From Thalassia testudinum (taxonomy: Eukaryota > Streptophyta > Magnoliopsida > Alismatales > Hydrocharitaceae): 64,000 bases of DNA. Positions within the stretch are counted from its first letter, which is position 1. Each line of letters begins with the position of its first letter. Under the pieces are notes generated by a model. It was not told the DNA's origin. It ran no database searches and worked only from the letters and a program-made list of their open reading frames with translations. Shown here piece after piece: positions 21,606 to 32,559 of the stretch. The position numbers and the translations under genes were made by a program. The stretch is taken from the NCBI GenBank assembly GCA_037157565.1, contig JAZHRO010000012.1, positions 63,107,501 through 63,171,500 of the forward strand. Reading direction: 5' to 3'.

Positions 21606-22778
21606 ACAATCAAACCTGTCCTTAAATGGGTTAGCCTACAGACCTACAGACTCTCAAAACCCGTCTTGAGATAAAGGAACGATTTGATCTACTTCTGTCT
21701 GTTCAATCCAACCAGTTAGAAGGAGGGACTGGGGAGAAGGTTCTTCCTTCGGCTTGCGCCTCCGGTTCCTAGTGTACCCCCCAGCCGCGATCGTTTGACT
21801 CTGCTCCCCTAGCTAGACATCAGATTGAACAGTAGAAACAGACTAATCGAAAATAATCTCGTTCTGAGTTCTGAAGAGCGAGTCCAATCCTTAAGGCCAA
21901 CGTCTACTCTGTTTTATTTAGGGCTAGGTTTGAATGTGCTTTGGAATGTGATGGGCCCTTTAAATGGGTTGTGCCCTTAATGATTGATTGCTTTGTGTGT
22001 GCGTGCACAACCAGTGGTTTTCAAGCAAGATTATTTTTGATGTGGTGAATTTTAAGGTTCAAATCTTGCTTAGTAGCTTTTAGGATTCAACTTTAGGTGT
22101 TTTCAATCAAGTTTCATTGGCACACCAGGTTTTGCAAGCACAGGTGAAGATATTTTCCTTTAAAGTTTAAAAAGAATGTGGAGTGCCTGGTAGATCCCTA
22201 AGAGTTGAACCTAATTGGCAGCTACTTGATGAGTTAATTTTATTTGAAGTGGTGCGGCCCAAACAACTCAAACAACTGGCCTCAAATGCACCACTAAGTT
22301 AGGCACACAAAGATGGTTAACTTAGAATGATTTCTACTCTTTTATGTGTTGCTTTATGTGTACTGGTCCCACAGATCAGAACCCAGTTGAGTAGAAACAA
22401 ATCAATTTAGTTAAGTGCCTTTAAATGTGGGTGTACATTGTGTATTTGTTGAAAATTACCCCACAAAATTATCTTTTTACTTTTTTTTTTATATAAATGA
22501 AGGTGGAATGAATGTGAGTGAGAATCCAAACAACCAAACTATTCCTAGGATTTATGCAAACACCTAGGTTAATTGGAATTTGGATTCAATGTGGCGAATG
22601 AAATCTATGGAGGGGGAAAGAATGGGTGATAACTTACAAAACCCTTCACAGCACTTTACTCCAATCTACCGCTTTTGCTTGCCCCAAAAGATTACCTGCA
22701 ATTACAATAAGAAAGGAGAAAAGTGAGGTAAATGATTTGTAAGTTACAAAACGTGAAGAGAAATCAAAGATCGTTGCC
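21606..22778 (-). other. 5' leader of element B
   Basis: About 1.2 kb between primer site and ORF with no supported coding region. Long leaders are usual in Athila-group elements and may hold packaging signals. A poly(T)-rich run lies at 22478-22491. Confidence 0.5.
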
Positions 22779-22796
22779 TCCCCGGCAGCGGCGCCA
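22779..22796 (-). other. Primer-binding site of element B, tRNA-Asp type
   Basis: On the minus strand TGGCGCCGCTGCCGGGGA differs by one base from the complement of the plant tRNA-Asp 3' end. It lies a few bases after the LTR end CGTTCAACA. Confidence 0.92.
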
Positions 22797-22799
22797 AAA

Positions 22800-23978
22800 T
22801 GTTGAACGAGAATCTACGCTAACGTGTTTGGTTTTGGAAAACCCGTCGTTGTAGTTCGAAAGCGAAGGATTCGTGTTCAACAAATAAAATTTATACCGAA
22901 ATAAGAATTCCGGGTCGAACACAGGGAGGCGAACGTTTGATTTAAAAACTCCGCGTTTCGTTTTTTTATTTTGTCACAAAGAAATTCAATTTAAACTATC
23001 TAAGTATCTACAACAAATAAAAGAGAGAGAGGGAGTAAGAGAGAGAGAAAGAATACTATACATGGAAATCAAAATGAGATGTAGAATAGACAAGGAATTT
23101 ATCATAAAAGAGTTCGTTCCTTACAACTAGAAAACATAAAACAATTACTCTAGAAAGCATTAAAAGAATGGAGGGAGAAATGTCCTCCTCGACGATCGCT
23201 CGGAGGACGAATAGACTACTCTAGAAAGCAGTAAATCTATACTAGAAAGCAGTAAAAAGAATAGGGAGAGAGAATCCTCCTCGACGGTCACTTGGAGGAC
23301 GAGCCGGACGGGACGACGCCTGGACGAAGGAGAACGAAACGGGACGAAGGAGGACGAAGCAGAAGAACGGGAACGAAGCAGCACGCCGTCGTCATCGCGG
23401 GATCCACTTCCGAAGGGGGACGAAAATTTGGACTTTATCTCGCGAGAAGCATCCCGGGTGTGGGACAAGCTTCTCTTGAGCTTTGGAGAGGTAGAGAGGA
23501 GAAGGAAGGGATGAAAATTTCGTATGGAGGGGGTCTCCTTTTATAGTTGCAAGGAGTGGGGGCAAAATGGACATTACATCTTCAAAATAATAAATAAGGG
23601 GTCTTTAGTGACGGATAAAACCGTCGCTAAAGCCCCGCCGTCGCCGTCGCCGCCGCGCCACGCGCGCCCGCTCGGCTGGCCTGCGCGCGTAACGCAGACG
23701 CACGTCCGCGTCGTCTCAGCCGTCCGATCGCGAGATCGGACGGCTTAGATCGCGCCCGCGCCCGCTGCGTAGCGCGCCGCCCGCGTGCGATCGCGCGCCC
23801 ACCAGGGCGTCCAATTGCGCGTCGGCGCTATCGGGCGCGCGCGGCCGTTGGATCTTCATCCGACGCTCGTGCGCGCCCGCTCGCCCGCACCTTCGCCCCC
23901 CTCTCCGCGGCTCGAACCCGCGACCTCCGCTTCGCCCGCAGCTGCGTCGCCGCTGCGCTACGCGCGCGAAATGGTCGC
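22800..23978 (-). repeat. 5' LTR of element B, truncated
   Basis: It aligns with 16766-17944 of the other LTR with about four mismatches, then ends at TGGTCGC. About 585 bp of its outer end are missing and LTR A sequence follows. Confidence 0.9.
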
Positions 23979-24828
23979 CCGCAGCTCCTCGCCCGCGCTC
24001 ACGCCCCGCGGGTCTAGGCCCGATCCGATTACCCAAACCGCGCACTCCTCGCCCACTATCGCACGTCGGTGGGCCTGGTCCCGGGCACGATCCCCGCACT
24101 CGATTACCCGGCTCTGGGAGAGCGGTCCTAAGAGAGAAATCTGAGAAAGAGAGAGACGCGGGGAAGGGTAAGGGTAGGTTTTGCTCCCTAATCCTTGTGT
24201 GAGCGTGCAGGAACAGAAGGAGAAGGAAGGATGGAAAGAAGAAGGAAGGTGGTCGAAGCCTTAGCCGCTCAGGAAGAAGAAGGCTGAAACAGAAGAAGAA
24301 ACGAAGGAGAGAAACAGAAGAGGAGAAGGAAGGCATTGTAGCAAACCTACAGTTAAGTCGTCTAACCACTGCACCAGACGATGGATGAGCAGCGGCCAGA
24401 ACAGGAAGAAGAGAAGAGAAGAGGAGTTGTAAAGCAAGAAAAGAAAGAAGGAAGCGAAGAAGAAAAATAAGAAGAAAAGAGAAAGAAGACTGAAGCCGCA
24501 AGCAAGGGAAAGAAAAAGAAGAAGAAGAAGGTTGAAGAAGAAGAAGAAGATTATCACAGCCGCAGAAGAAGAAAAGAAAAGAAAGAAGAAGAGAGGAAGA
24601 CTATGCAAGAAGAGAAGGAGATCAGCTGAAAGAAGAAAGAAAAGAGGCGAGAAGAAGAAGCCAAGTCATACACTCTCTCTCTCTCTCTTTCTTATTTTTG
24701 TAATCTAATAGAGAACTTTTATATTTCTAGAATTCCAGTAGCTCCCTGAGTTCGACCTCGGGAAAAACTGTTTCCGAGTAAAAAAATTTGTAATGGTAAC
24801 CTGGTAGCTATCTTATTACATACTATAA
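23979..24828 (+). mobile_element. LTR A, right part
   Basis: It aligns with the P 5' LTR from about 26270 to 26960, including CTGGTCCCGGG, GTAGGTTTTGCT, the purine-rich tract and GAGTTCGACCTCGG. About 455 bp of LTR A expected between the two parts (P 25815-26270) is absent. It ends where P begins, so P appears inserted near its end. Confidence 0.75.
24200..24665 (+). repeat. Purine-rich tract
   Basis: Nearly all bases are A or G, in GAAGAA and GAGAAG words. A shorter counterpart lies at 26480-26775 in the P LTR. Confidence 0.85.
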
Positions 24829-25129
24829 TGATGAGAGCCTCATCGTGAGCCATAACTAGCTCATTTTGACCCAATAAAGAAGATAAACGCTCCTACATAA
24901 CCTAGAAGAAGGCTTAACTGAAGGAACAAGTGCTCTGAGAAGAAAACATGAAATAAAGGTTAAAACTACAAATTTACCATTGCAGTACATAAACGGGATT
25001 TCTCAGAGGCAAAACGTAGGTCAAATGGTCTAAATGGGATAAAAAGTGGGTTGAGTCAATCAGAAATGGAAGGAGGATTCTCTGAGGAATTCCCTTCCAT
25101 CTAAAGCAGAACACGATCCCTGGTGTGAA

Positions 25130-25164
25130 CCCAATCTCTCGTGCGGACGCACGAGAGATTTGGG
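25130..25164 (+). promoter_or_regulatory. Stem-loop upstream of the P TATA box (5' LTR)
   Basis: CCCAATCTCTCGTGC pairs with GCACGAGAGATTTGGG, with one bulged T and a GGAC loop. The 3' LTR copy is at 36100-36134 with loop GAAT. Confidence 0.9.
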
Positions 25165-25243
25165 TATCCACCCTCCTTCCATCTCCGACGAGCCGGCAGA
25201 GTTAATTGCGCGGTCTCCACGCGCTAGAAGGTGTGGCCAGCAC

Positions 25244-25252
25244 CTATAAAAG
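25244..25252 (+). promoter_or_regulatory. TATA box of the P LTR
   Basis: CTATAAAAG, 80 bases after the stem-loop. An identical site is at 36214-36222 in the 3' LTR. Confidence 0.75.
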
Positions 25253-26144
25253 ACTCCCCAGACCCTCCCGTAGATCCTAAGCTTGAATTTGATGGAGATC
25301 CCCTCAAATTTCCTCTCTCCCATCTCCGACCAAAAGACTTGCAAGCTCCGGCGACCTCCTCCCCTCCTTCTCGTCGCTCTGCTGCCATACCAGCAGCAGA
25401 GTCATCTTCGCCGCTTCCTCCCACGTCGCGCCGTACCAAGCGCACGTGCCCCTGCCCTCATCCTCGTTGCCACTTCCTCCCTCAGGGTCCCTCTTCCCCG
25501 ACGACGGCAGTTACACGCAGTCCACTCCGCTGCCTCCATTCCTTCCAGATCACCCCAGATACCCTCTCCATCCTCTCCTCTCTCTTTTCCCACTGCTATT
25601 TTATCCAATTACCCCCGACAGTGCCTAACCACCTCCATCGTCCTCGCCTCCGACCGCCCTCCGGCGAGCCGCCCACACCACTCTGCCCCTCCACACGGCC
25701 CGCCAACCCTCTCGTGAGCTCCGCCTCACCACCAGGAACTCAGTCCACCCCTCCACTGCCACTCCAGACCTCCACAATCACCCCCCGATCAACCCCACAC
25801 CTCCGACCACAGGTTGACCTAGGCACGCACGCCTAGGCCAACCTGCGGCCTGCAGCACAGCGCATCATCTTCGCCATGCTACGACGAAGGTTTCTAGCTA
25901 ATCTGATTAGGCCAATAGGCCGTTCTTGTGTATGACAGGTTGCATCTCTTGCCGCCATTGACGGCCGAAGCAGCGAGGAGCTCGTAGCAGCTTCAGGCAC
26001 CAGGGATCCCAGGCTGCAGGTGCAGCAGACTCACGCGGGGTTGCGAAGCGAGTGAGGCCAGCAAGTCGCACTGCGAGGCCAGCAGTTGGGGTAATTGCAC
26101 GACGGAAGCTCTGCGGGCGTGCGTGAAATCGGGGCTGATCAGAT

Positions 26145-26186
26145 AGTCCCACATCATGGACTCGCGAAACACAGGTATAATATAAA
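26145..26186 (+). promoter_or_regulatory. snRNA-type promoter-like signature in the P LTR
   Basis: AGTCCCACATC (26145-26155) matches the plant snRNA upstream element, consensus RTCCCACATCG, without its last G. TATAATATAAA follows at 26176-26186. The 20-25 bp spacing resembles the pol III class. I recognise no RNA downstream. Confidence 0.3.
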
Positions 26187-27042
26187 TTGTTTTTGTGTTT
26201 TAAGCTTACTGCCTCCGTAAGTACAGGGGTGAGGTCCCTCACCTGCCCTCACACCCACCTCGTCCGCGGCTTGACCTTGTGGATCTGGCGGGATCCGACC
26301 CGACCCTAACCTTGAGCACTCCTTGCGCATCACCACCTGCCGGTGCGCCTGGTCCCGGGTGCGAAGTCGACCCGACTACCCGTGTAGCTCTTGGAGAGCG
26401 TCCTCTAGCGAATTGCAGAGAAAGAGAGAGACGTTTGGGTAGAGGGACGGGGGTAGGTTTTGCTTTGGCCGTGGTGTGCGCAGGAAAGAAGAAGCAAAGG
26501 AAGAAGCGAACACTATGCAGCTGCAGAAAAGGAGGAGAAGAAAGAAGAAGAGGCTGTGTAGCTGAAAAAGAAGGAGAAGCTTTCGCAGAGAACCAAAGAG
26601 CAGAAAGAAGGAAGGCAAGGCAAAAGAAAAGAACGAAGAGAGGCCAAGTGAAGACTCTGCAAAGATCAGAAGAAGAAGAAGAAGAAAGAAGGCAAGGCAG
26701 GAGATGAAATAAGAGACAAGAAGCAAAGGAAGAAAGAGAAAGAAGCAGAAAGGAGAAGAAGAGAGAAAGGGGATTACATTTAAGACGTCTGATACAGAAA
26801 TCAGACGTCCAATTCTATTTCCTTTTACAAATCTTTCTTTTTAAATTCTCTCTTTGAATCACTCATTTTCACTTAACAGTTGTATTCTTTGGTTTTAAAA
26901 AGTACTGAGATTGCTCCCCGTGTTCGACCTCGAATACTCTAGTTTTTCGAGTAATAAAATTCTTTATATTTGTTGAAATGTTTTGTTGGTTATACTACAA
27001 CGTGATACATTTTAAACCCGCACAAAAACGTGAGAACATTTT

Positions 27043-27059
27043 TGCACCGTTGCCAGGGA
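27043..27059 (+). other. Primer-binding site of element P, tRNA-Asp type
   Basis: TGCACCGTTGCCAGGGA, followed by GCAACGG, resembles the tRNA-Asp complement with a few changes. It lies four bases after the LTR end. Confidence 0.8.
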
Positions 27060-28158
27060 GCAACGGGCACTTTTAAAGCTTTTGATTACAACTGTTCTAT
27101 CTAATATCTGACTTAACTTCTCTCTTTTGTTGTGTTCACACAGGGAAAGCAAAACAAAAAGGAAAGAACAATAACTACACAATAGACTCTCCAAGGAACA
27201 GGTAATTTCCATAAGCCCTCTCTCTTAACCCTCTCAAAATCTAAGAAGGAAAAAAAAGAAAAATCAACTTAGGGCTACCTGTTTCATAATTAGTAACTCA
27301 TCAAGTTGCCTGATTTTCATTTCAACGCATTTTTATCTGTTCATCCAACTAAGGCAACTAGGGCTAAACTTTCTTGATTGAGCCCTAGGTGCTAATTTCT
27401 GAGGCAACTAAATTGGACCGACTAGAGCCAAGTTAGGGATTGCAAAGCTAGGGTTTTTAGAGACACATCTTCTCTTAAAACAAAGAAACAAATTGTCCAA
27501 AAAGAGGTGTGCCTAAACCATGTTTGAAAAGATCTATACAAAAGGAACCCTAAACAAATCAGGCTGTTAACCCTTTTGAACCATAAAAGAAAGGACCTAA
27601 AAGCTCTCAAATGAACAAGAGGTGAAGTTGATCCCTTGGGTCAACCAACCTTAAAATTAAGTCACTTTTGCACTCAAAATACTTAAAAGTTCAAGTGGAA
27701 CATTAAGCACCTTGATCTTAAAACAAAAAAGGTAGACTTAAGAGGTCAAGGTCTCTATTCTGGTCTACCTGGAACCGCAGTGACAAGAGAGGTTGGGTGG
27801 GGGAAACCCTGTAACTCGTGGGGATGCCCTACTGTGCAGGGGTCTTTGCGGGACTCTCCCTCTCTGGCTGCCCAGGTATTTCTCAGGAGGACAATCTTCT
27901 GATTAAAGGGTCCATCCGCCCCGAACCTCTATAGTCACCCAACAATTTTTTTGGGTGTCTTGATTGGGTCCAGCACCTTCCAAATCTCATCACATCTTTC
28001 GGTGCATGTTCGGTAGGAGGTCCTTAAGGCCACCCTTAAGACCTCCTTTAGAAATTCATTCTTGTCGAGGCCAAGCCTCGACGCCCTTGTTTGTACAGCA
28101 ACCCCATTATATAAATCTCTCATCTGATTCAGACCCTAGTTCTCCTTCTTCTTCCATT
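27060..28158 (+). other. 5' leader of element P
   Basis: About 1.1 kb of noncoding leader. The gag frame is open from 27964, but the first gag-like Met is at 28159. No other gene is seen. Confidence 0.6.
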
Positions 28159-29600
28159 ATGGCACAACCCATTGAAGAGGAGAACAACCTTGAACACCAA
28201 CTTCAACACCTTAATGATCTCTTTCAGAACTTTGTAAACCCACCACAGCGACCTATAATGCGAGATCACTATAATCCTGCTGCGGTGGCAATCGAACCCC
28301 GAGTACGAATCCCAATTGGAGGACCTGATACTGAACTGAAGCCCAATATGATTCATGCCATACCGAAGTTCCATGGGCTTAACTCTGAGGATCCATTCCA
28401 ACACATCAAACAACTCAAGCATCTGACCCAGACCTTCGGGTTAGATGTACAAAATCGGGATATCCTACTCATGAAAATGTTTTCGTTCTCCCTCATGGAC
28501 AAGGCCGCACATTGGTATCAGACTCAGACCCGTCCGATCAACACATGGGAGGAACTGCAGTCCGAATTTTTAAAAAAATTCTTCCCCGTTGGCCGGACGA
28601 ATGCCTTGCGCCACCAGATCACTCATTTCACCCAACAACTGGGAGAACCTCTTCACGAAGCTTGGGATCGATTCTTAGATCTCATGCAAAAGTGCCCCCA
28701 TCATGGAGTTCCTAAGTGGGAACAAGTCCAGTCTTTTTACCAGGGACTCCGTGAAGATATTCGTTTATTCGTCAATGCAACGTGCGGAGGAAACATCATG
28801 GGTTAACACAAGGACACGGTGTGGGAGATTCTCGAAAACATGTGCGAGAACTCCACAAATAATGACTCCATGGGCTTATTCGACAGGACGAATGCCCGAG
28901 CATCGACGAATCTAAGAGGGACACATGAGATGCTGGACCTGTCCACTTCCGTCGACTTGGAACTGATGGCCAGTCGGTTGGACAAGGTTTCTATCATAGA
29001 AAAGAAGGTGGACGAGCTAACTCAACATTTGCAGCAAGCCACCTCTGCGCAAAACTCTTTTGCACGACCTCCTTTGGCAAGGGAAACTGTGCAAAACATC
29101 TATCACCAACCTGCCAAGGGGATGGACCCATATCCTCCCCCGTCTGCCTCTCGGACCGAAGTGACCTCCGATCCATTCTACTCGAGTTGGGGGAACTCTG
29201 AACCCTCGTATTCTGACTTTCCCGAGGTTCCTCAGAACTGCGAGGACCTCAACGCCATCCAGAATGACCCATTCTCCAATACCTACAACCCTGGTTGGCG
29301 AAATCATCCTAACTTTTAGTGGGCGGGAAATTCTCAAAGACCACCATATCAACCCCGTCCACAAGCCTCTCATCCATTTCAGCCGCCTCAGCCTCGGCCC
29401 AATCCCACCTACCAATCCGAGCAAAACCAGGATCAAATGACTCTTATCCTTCAAGCACTGGCTAACATTCAAAAGACGAATGCGGCAATGCAAAAACCGC
29501 ACAAGGACGAGATCACAGAGGTTCGCAACCAACTAACCCGGATGGCAAATTCCCGCCAACCTGGTACCCTTCCCTCGCAACCTCTGCCCAACCCAAATAA
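28159..29600 (+). pseudogene. gag: gag region of element P
   Basis: The capsid part (Retrotrans_gag) spans residues ~70-215, with KFHGLNSEDP, WEELQSEFLKKFFP and DLMQKCPHHGVPKWEQVQSF, all Athila-group hallmarks. The C-terminal part is rich in Tyr, Asn and Pro (FSNTYNPGWRNHPNF) and has no CCHC zinc knuckle, which is usual for Athila. The stops at 28804 and 29317 cut it twice. Confidence 0.9.
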
Positions 29601-30183
29601 CGTGCTAACCCAGAAGCGCGTTATGAATCCAAATTCGGGCCAAACACATGTGATTTATCAGGCCCCTGCTACTCCATCACCAGACGGGATGGAGGCTTCA
29701 ACATCTTATGCGGGATTTCAGCAGCAGCCACCCCTCCTACCTAACCCAAATCAGGCCGGGTTGAACTCTGTAACAACACATAGTGGTAGAACAACCCAAG
29801 ACCCACATTATCTGAAGCACTCCAAGCCTGATGATAGCCAAGACCCTAGGATAGATATCCAAGATACTACTGTCTCAGATCAAGAACCTGAACCTATCCT
29901 AGAGGAACCAGCTAGGATCCCATTTCCTGAGGCCTTGACCAAAGGAAAAAGGACAACCAAACCTGTGGCTCCTGAGGAGGATCTGGTCAAGCTCTTTGAA
30001 CAGGTCCAGATAAACATCCCATTGATGGATGCAATCCGCCACATACCGGCTTACGCAAGATTCTTGAAAGACATATGCACACCTAAATGTAAGCCGCGAA
30101 CCAAGGATGGGAATCCAATCGTACTGTCAGAGCAAGCCAGCTCTGTCATCTTGAGCAAACTCCCACCCAAGGCTAAAGACCCA

Positions 30184-30561
30184 GGAACTTCCTTGATTTC
30201 TTGTAAAATTGGTGAAACCCAATTTGATAGAGCCCTACTAGATCCTGGTGCCTCCATAAATTTAATACCTACATCCCTCCTTGACCACCTTGAAGAATCT
30301 GAACTTAAACCCACTGAGGTGACATGGCAGTTAGCCGATCGATCCATCAAGTCACCCAAAGGAATACTCGAGGATGTCATTGTTAGGGTACGAGATTTTT
30401 ATTTCCCAGTGGACTTCATAGTACTAAACATGGATGGACCTAAGAACCAAAGGGACACACCAATCATATTAGAGAGACCCTTTTTGGCCACTGCTAGGGC
30501 CAACATTAACTGCGAAGAGGGCCAGATAGAATTAAAATTTGGGAATCAAAACATGAAGATT
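30184..30561 (+). pseudogene. Aspartic protease domain of element P
   Basis: The catalytic stretch LLDPGASINLIP keeps the Asp of the D-x-GAS active site, with Pro where many Athila copies have Leu or Thr. A later ILERPFLATARA segment matches the second conserved block of retropepsin-like domains. It would cut the polyprotein. Confidence 0.85.
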
Positions 30562-30963
30562 GACATTTTCAAGGCCCAACAAGGGATTAATTGCGGGGTT
30601 ATAGAGGAAATATGTGATGTCAAAGCTGTGGTTGATGAATTGCATATAGAGGACAACCTGATTATTCCTGATCAACCACTAGAGAATCAAAAATCTCTAA
30701 CAGAGGAGTGCGAACATGATCTAGACACACCTATGACTCCTACCATTACTCCTGATACAAACCCCGAACCACCCGCTGCTGCTGACAACCCTGTCATGGA
30801 ACTCAAACCCCTTCCTGAACATCTGCAGTACGTCTTTTTGGATTCAAATCAGACGTTTCCTGTGATTATCAATTCTCAACTCACACCTGACCAGGAACTC
30901 CGTTTGATTTCTGTTCTCCAGCAACATCGTAGAGCCATTGGATGGACTCTCGATGATTTGACT

Positions 30964-31850
30964 GGTATAAGCCCTTCATACTGCACACATCGAATCTACA
31001 CAGAAGAAGGTGCACGACCTTCAAGAGAAATGCAAAGACGCCTAAACCCTAACTTGCAGGAGGTCGTGAAAAAGGAGATCATAAAGTGGTTAGATGCAGG
31101 GATCATCTACCCGATCTCCAACAGTCGTTGGGTGAGTCCAATACAAGTGGTGCCTAAGAAGGCAGGACTTACCATCATCACGACTGAAATCGGAGAAGTC
31201 ATTCCTACCCGAATAGCTAACTCGTGGAGAGTCTGCATTGATTACAGAAGACTCAATTCCTCCACGAAGAAGGATCATTTCCCACTACCGTTTATTGATC
31301 AAATCCTCGAAAAACTAGCGGGAAATAGGTTCTTCTGCTTTCTTGACGGGTATTCCGGTTACAACCAGGTGGCAATCCATCCAAAGGACCAAGAAAAAAT
31401 CACATTCACCTGCCCCTTCGGGACATACGCGTTTCGAAGGATGCCGTTCGGTCTCTGCAATGCACCCGCAACTTTTCAGCGGTGCACGCTTGCCATATTC
31501 TCAGATATGGTAGGTGATTATCTGGAAGTCTTCATGGATGACTTTTCAATTTTTGGAGAATCATTTGACGATTGCCTCCAACACTTGGTCCAAATACTCA
31601 GGCGGTGCATCGAGGTGAATTTGGTTCTTTCTTGGGAAAAGAGCCATTTCATGGTGCCTGAGGGAATTGTCTTGGGACATCTAATCTCGGAGAAAGGCAT
31701 CCAAGTGGATCGAGATAAGGTTAACCTGATTTCCAAGCTTCCTATGCCTAGCTCGATTAAGGACATCCGATCTTTTTTGGGGCACGTCGGTTTCTACCGT
31801 CGATTCAACCCTAATTTCTCCAAAATCGCGCGCCCCTTGACCAATCTTCT
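30964..31850 (+). pseudogene. Reverse transcriptase domain of element P
   Basis: WRVCIDYRRLN, FLDGYSGYNQ and MPFGLCNAPATFQRC are present, and the catalytic FMDD box is intact at 31531-31542. SFLGHVGFYRRF marks the end of the thumb/connection part. No stop falls inside this domain. Confidence 0.95.
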
Positions 31851-31929
31851 TTCCAAGGATGTGCCTTTTGAAATTTCCAAGGAATGCACTCAAGCATTTG
31901 AGAGCCAACGTGACCAAGTCACCCAAGCC

Positions 31930-32330
31930 CCGATCCTACAGTCCCCTGATTGGTCTCAATCCTTTAAGATCATGTGCGATGCATCTGACTTCGCTGTAGG
32001 AGCGGTTGTGGGGTAGAAAATTGACGGGAAACCTGTGGTCATTTACTACGCCAGAAAAACACTGGATGAGGCTCAACGTAACTATACGGTTACTGAGAAA
32101 GAGCTGCTGGCCGTGGTATTTGCACTGGGAAAATTCAGATCATACCTTCTGGGTTCCCGTGTTATCATATACTCGGATCACACAGCTGTGAGGCATCTCC
32201 TTGCTAAGAAGGACGCGAAACCCCGATTAATCCGATGGATCTTGCTGTTGCAAGAATTTGACCTCGAGATTCGCGACAAGGCGGGAAAGCAAAATGTGGT
32301 AGTCGATCACTTGTCCCGCCTTCCTTATGA
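31930..32330 (+). pseudogene. RNase H domain of element P
   Basis: Conserved acidic blocks are present: MCDASD, TEKELLAVVFAL and IYSDHTAVRHLL, ending VDHLSRLP. A TAG at 32014 lies shortly after the first catalytic Asp. It would degrade RNA in RNA-DNA hybrids. Confidence 0.9.
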
Positions 32331-32559
32331 AATTATTGATCCTTCCGGACCTATTATAGAACACTTTCCTGATGAGCACCTCCTGACTATCAGTACAAGT
32401 CTTCCATGGTTCGCTAATATAGTTAATTACCTGGCATCACATCAGATTCCGTCCGATTGGCCGAAGGCCAAAAAGGACAAATTACGCTCCGATGCCAAGT
32501 ATTACCTATGGGAAGACCCGTATCCATTCCGCATTGGTGCTGATCAGATAATCCGTCGG

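Larger units (their letters stand above)
16766..23978 (-). mobile_element. Element B: young non-autonomous LTR retrotransposon
   Basis: Direct repeats at 16766-18529 and 22800-23978 are its LTRs. On the minus strand the order is truncated 5' LTR, tRNA-Asp primer site (22796-22779), leader, one long broken reading frame (21605-19775), a 3' noncoding region, stem-loop, polypurine tract and 3' LTR. No gag, protease, reverse transcriptase or integrase homology is visible in the 4.27 kb interior, so mobilisation must have used proteins from another element. The two LTRs differ at about four of 1179 compared bases. It is inserted in LTR A. Confidence 0.9.
24829..27038 (+). repeat. 5' LTR of element P
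   Basis: It starts TGATGAGAGCCTCATCGTG and ends GAGAACA before the primer site. Compared with the 3' LTR it lacks 521 bp at 25069. It carries a stem-loop (25130-25164), TATA box (25244-25252), a second hairpin (25812-25844), a purine-rich tract (26480-26775) and a GACGTC pair (26783-26809). Confidence 0.9.

Noticed and set aside
23716..24501. 261-codon open frame on the minus strand
   Set aside because: It spans the junction of the B LTR with LTR A and the purine tract; its Leu/Phe/Ser runs come from low-complexity DNA.
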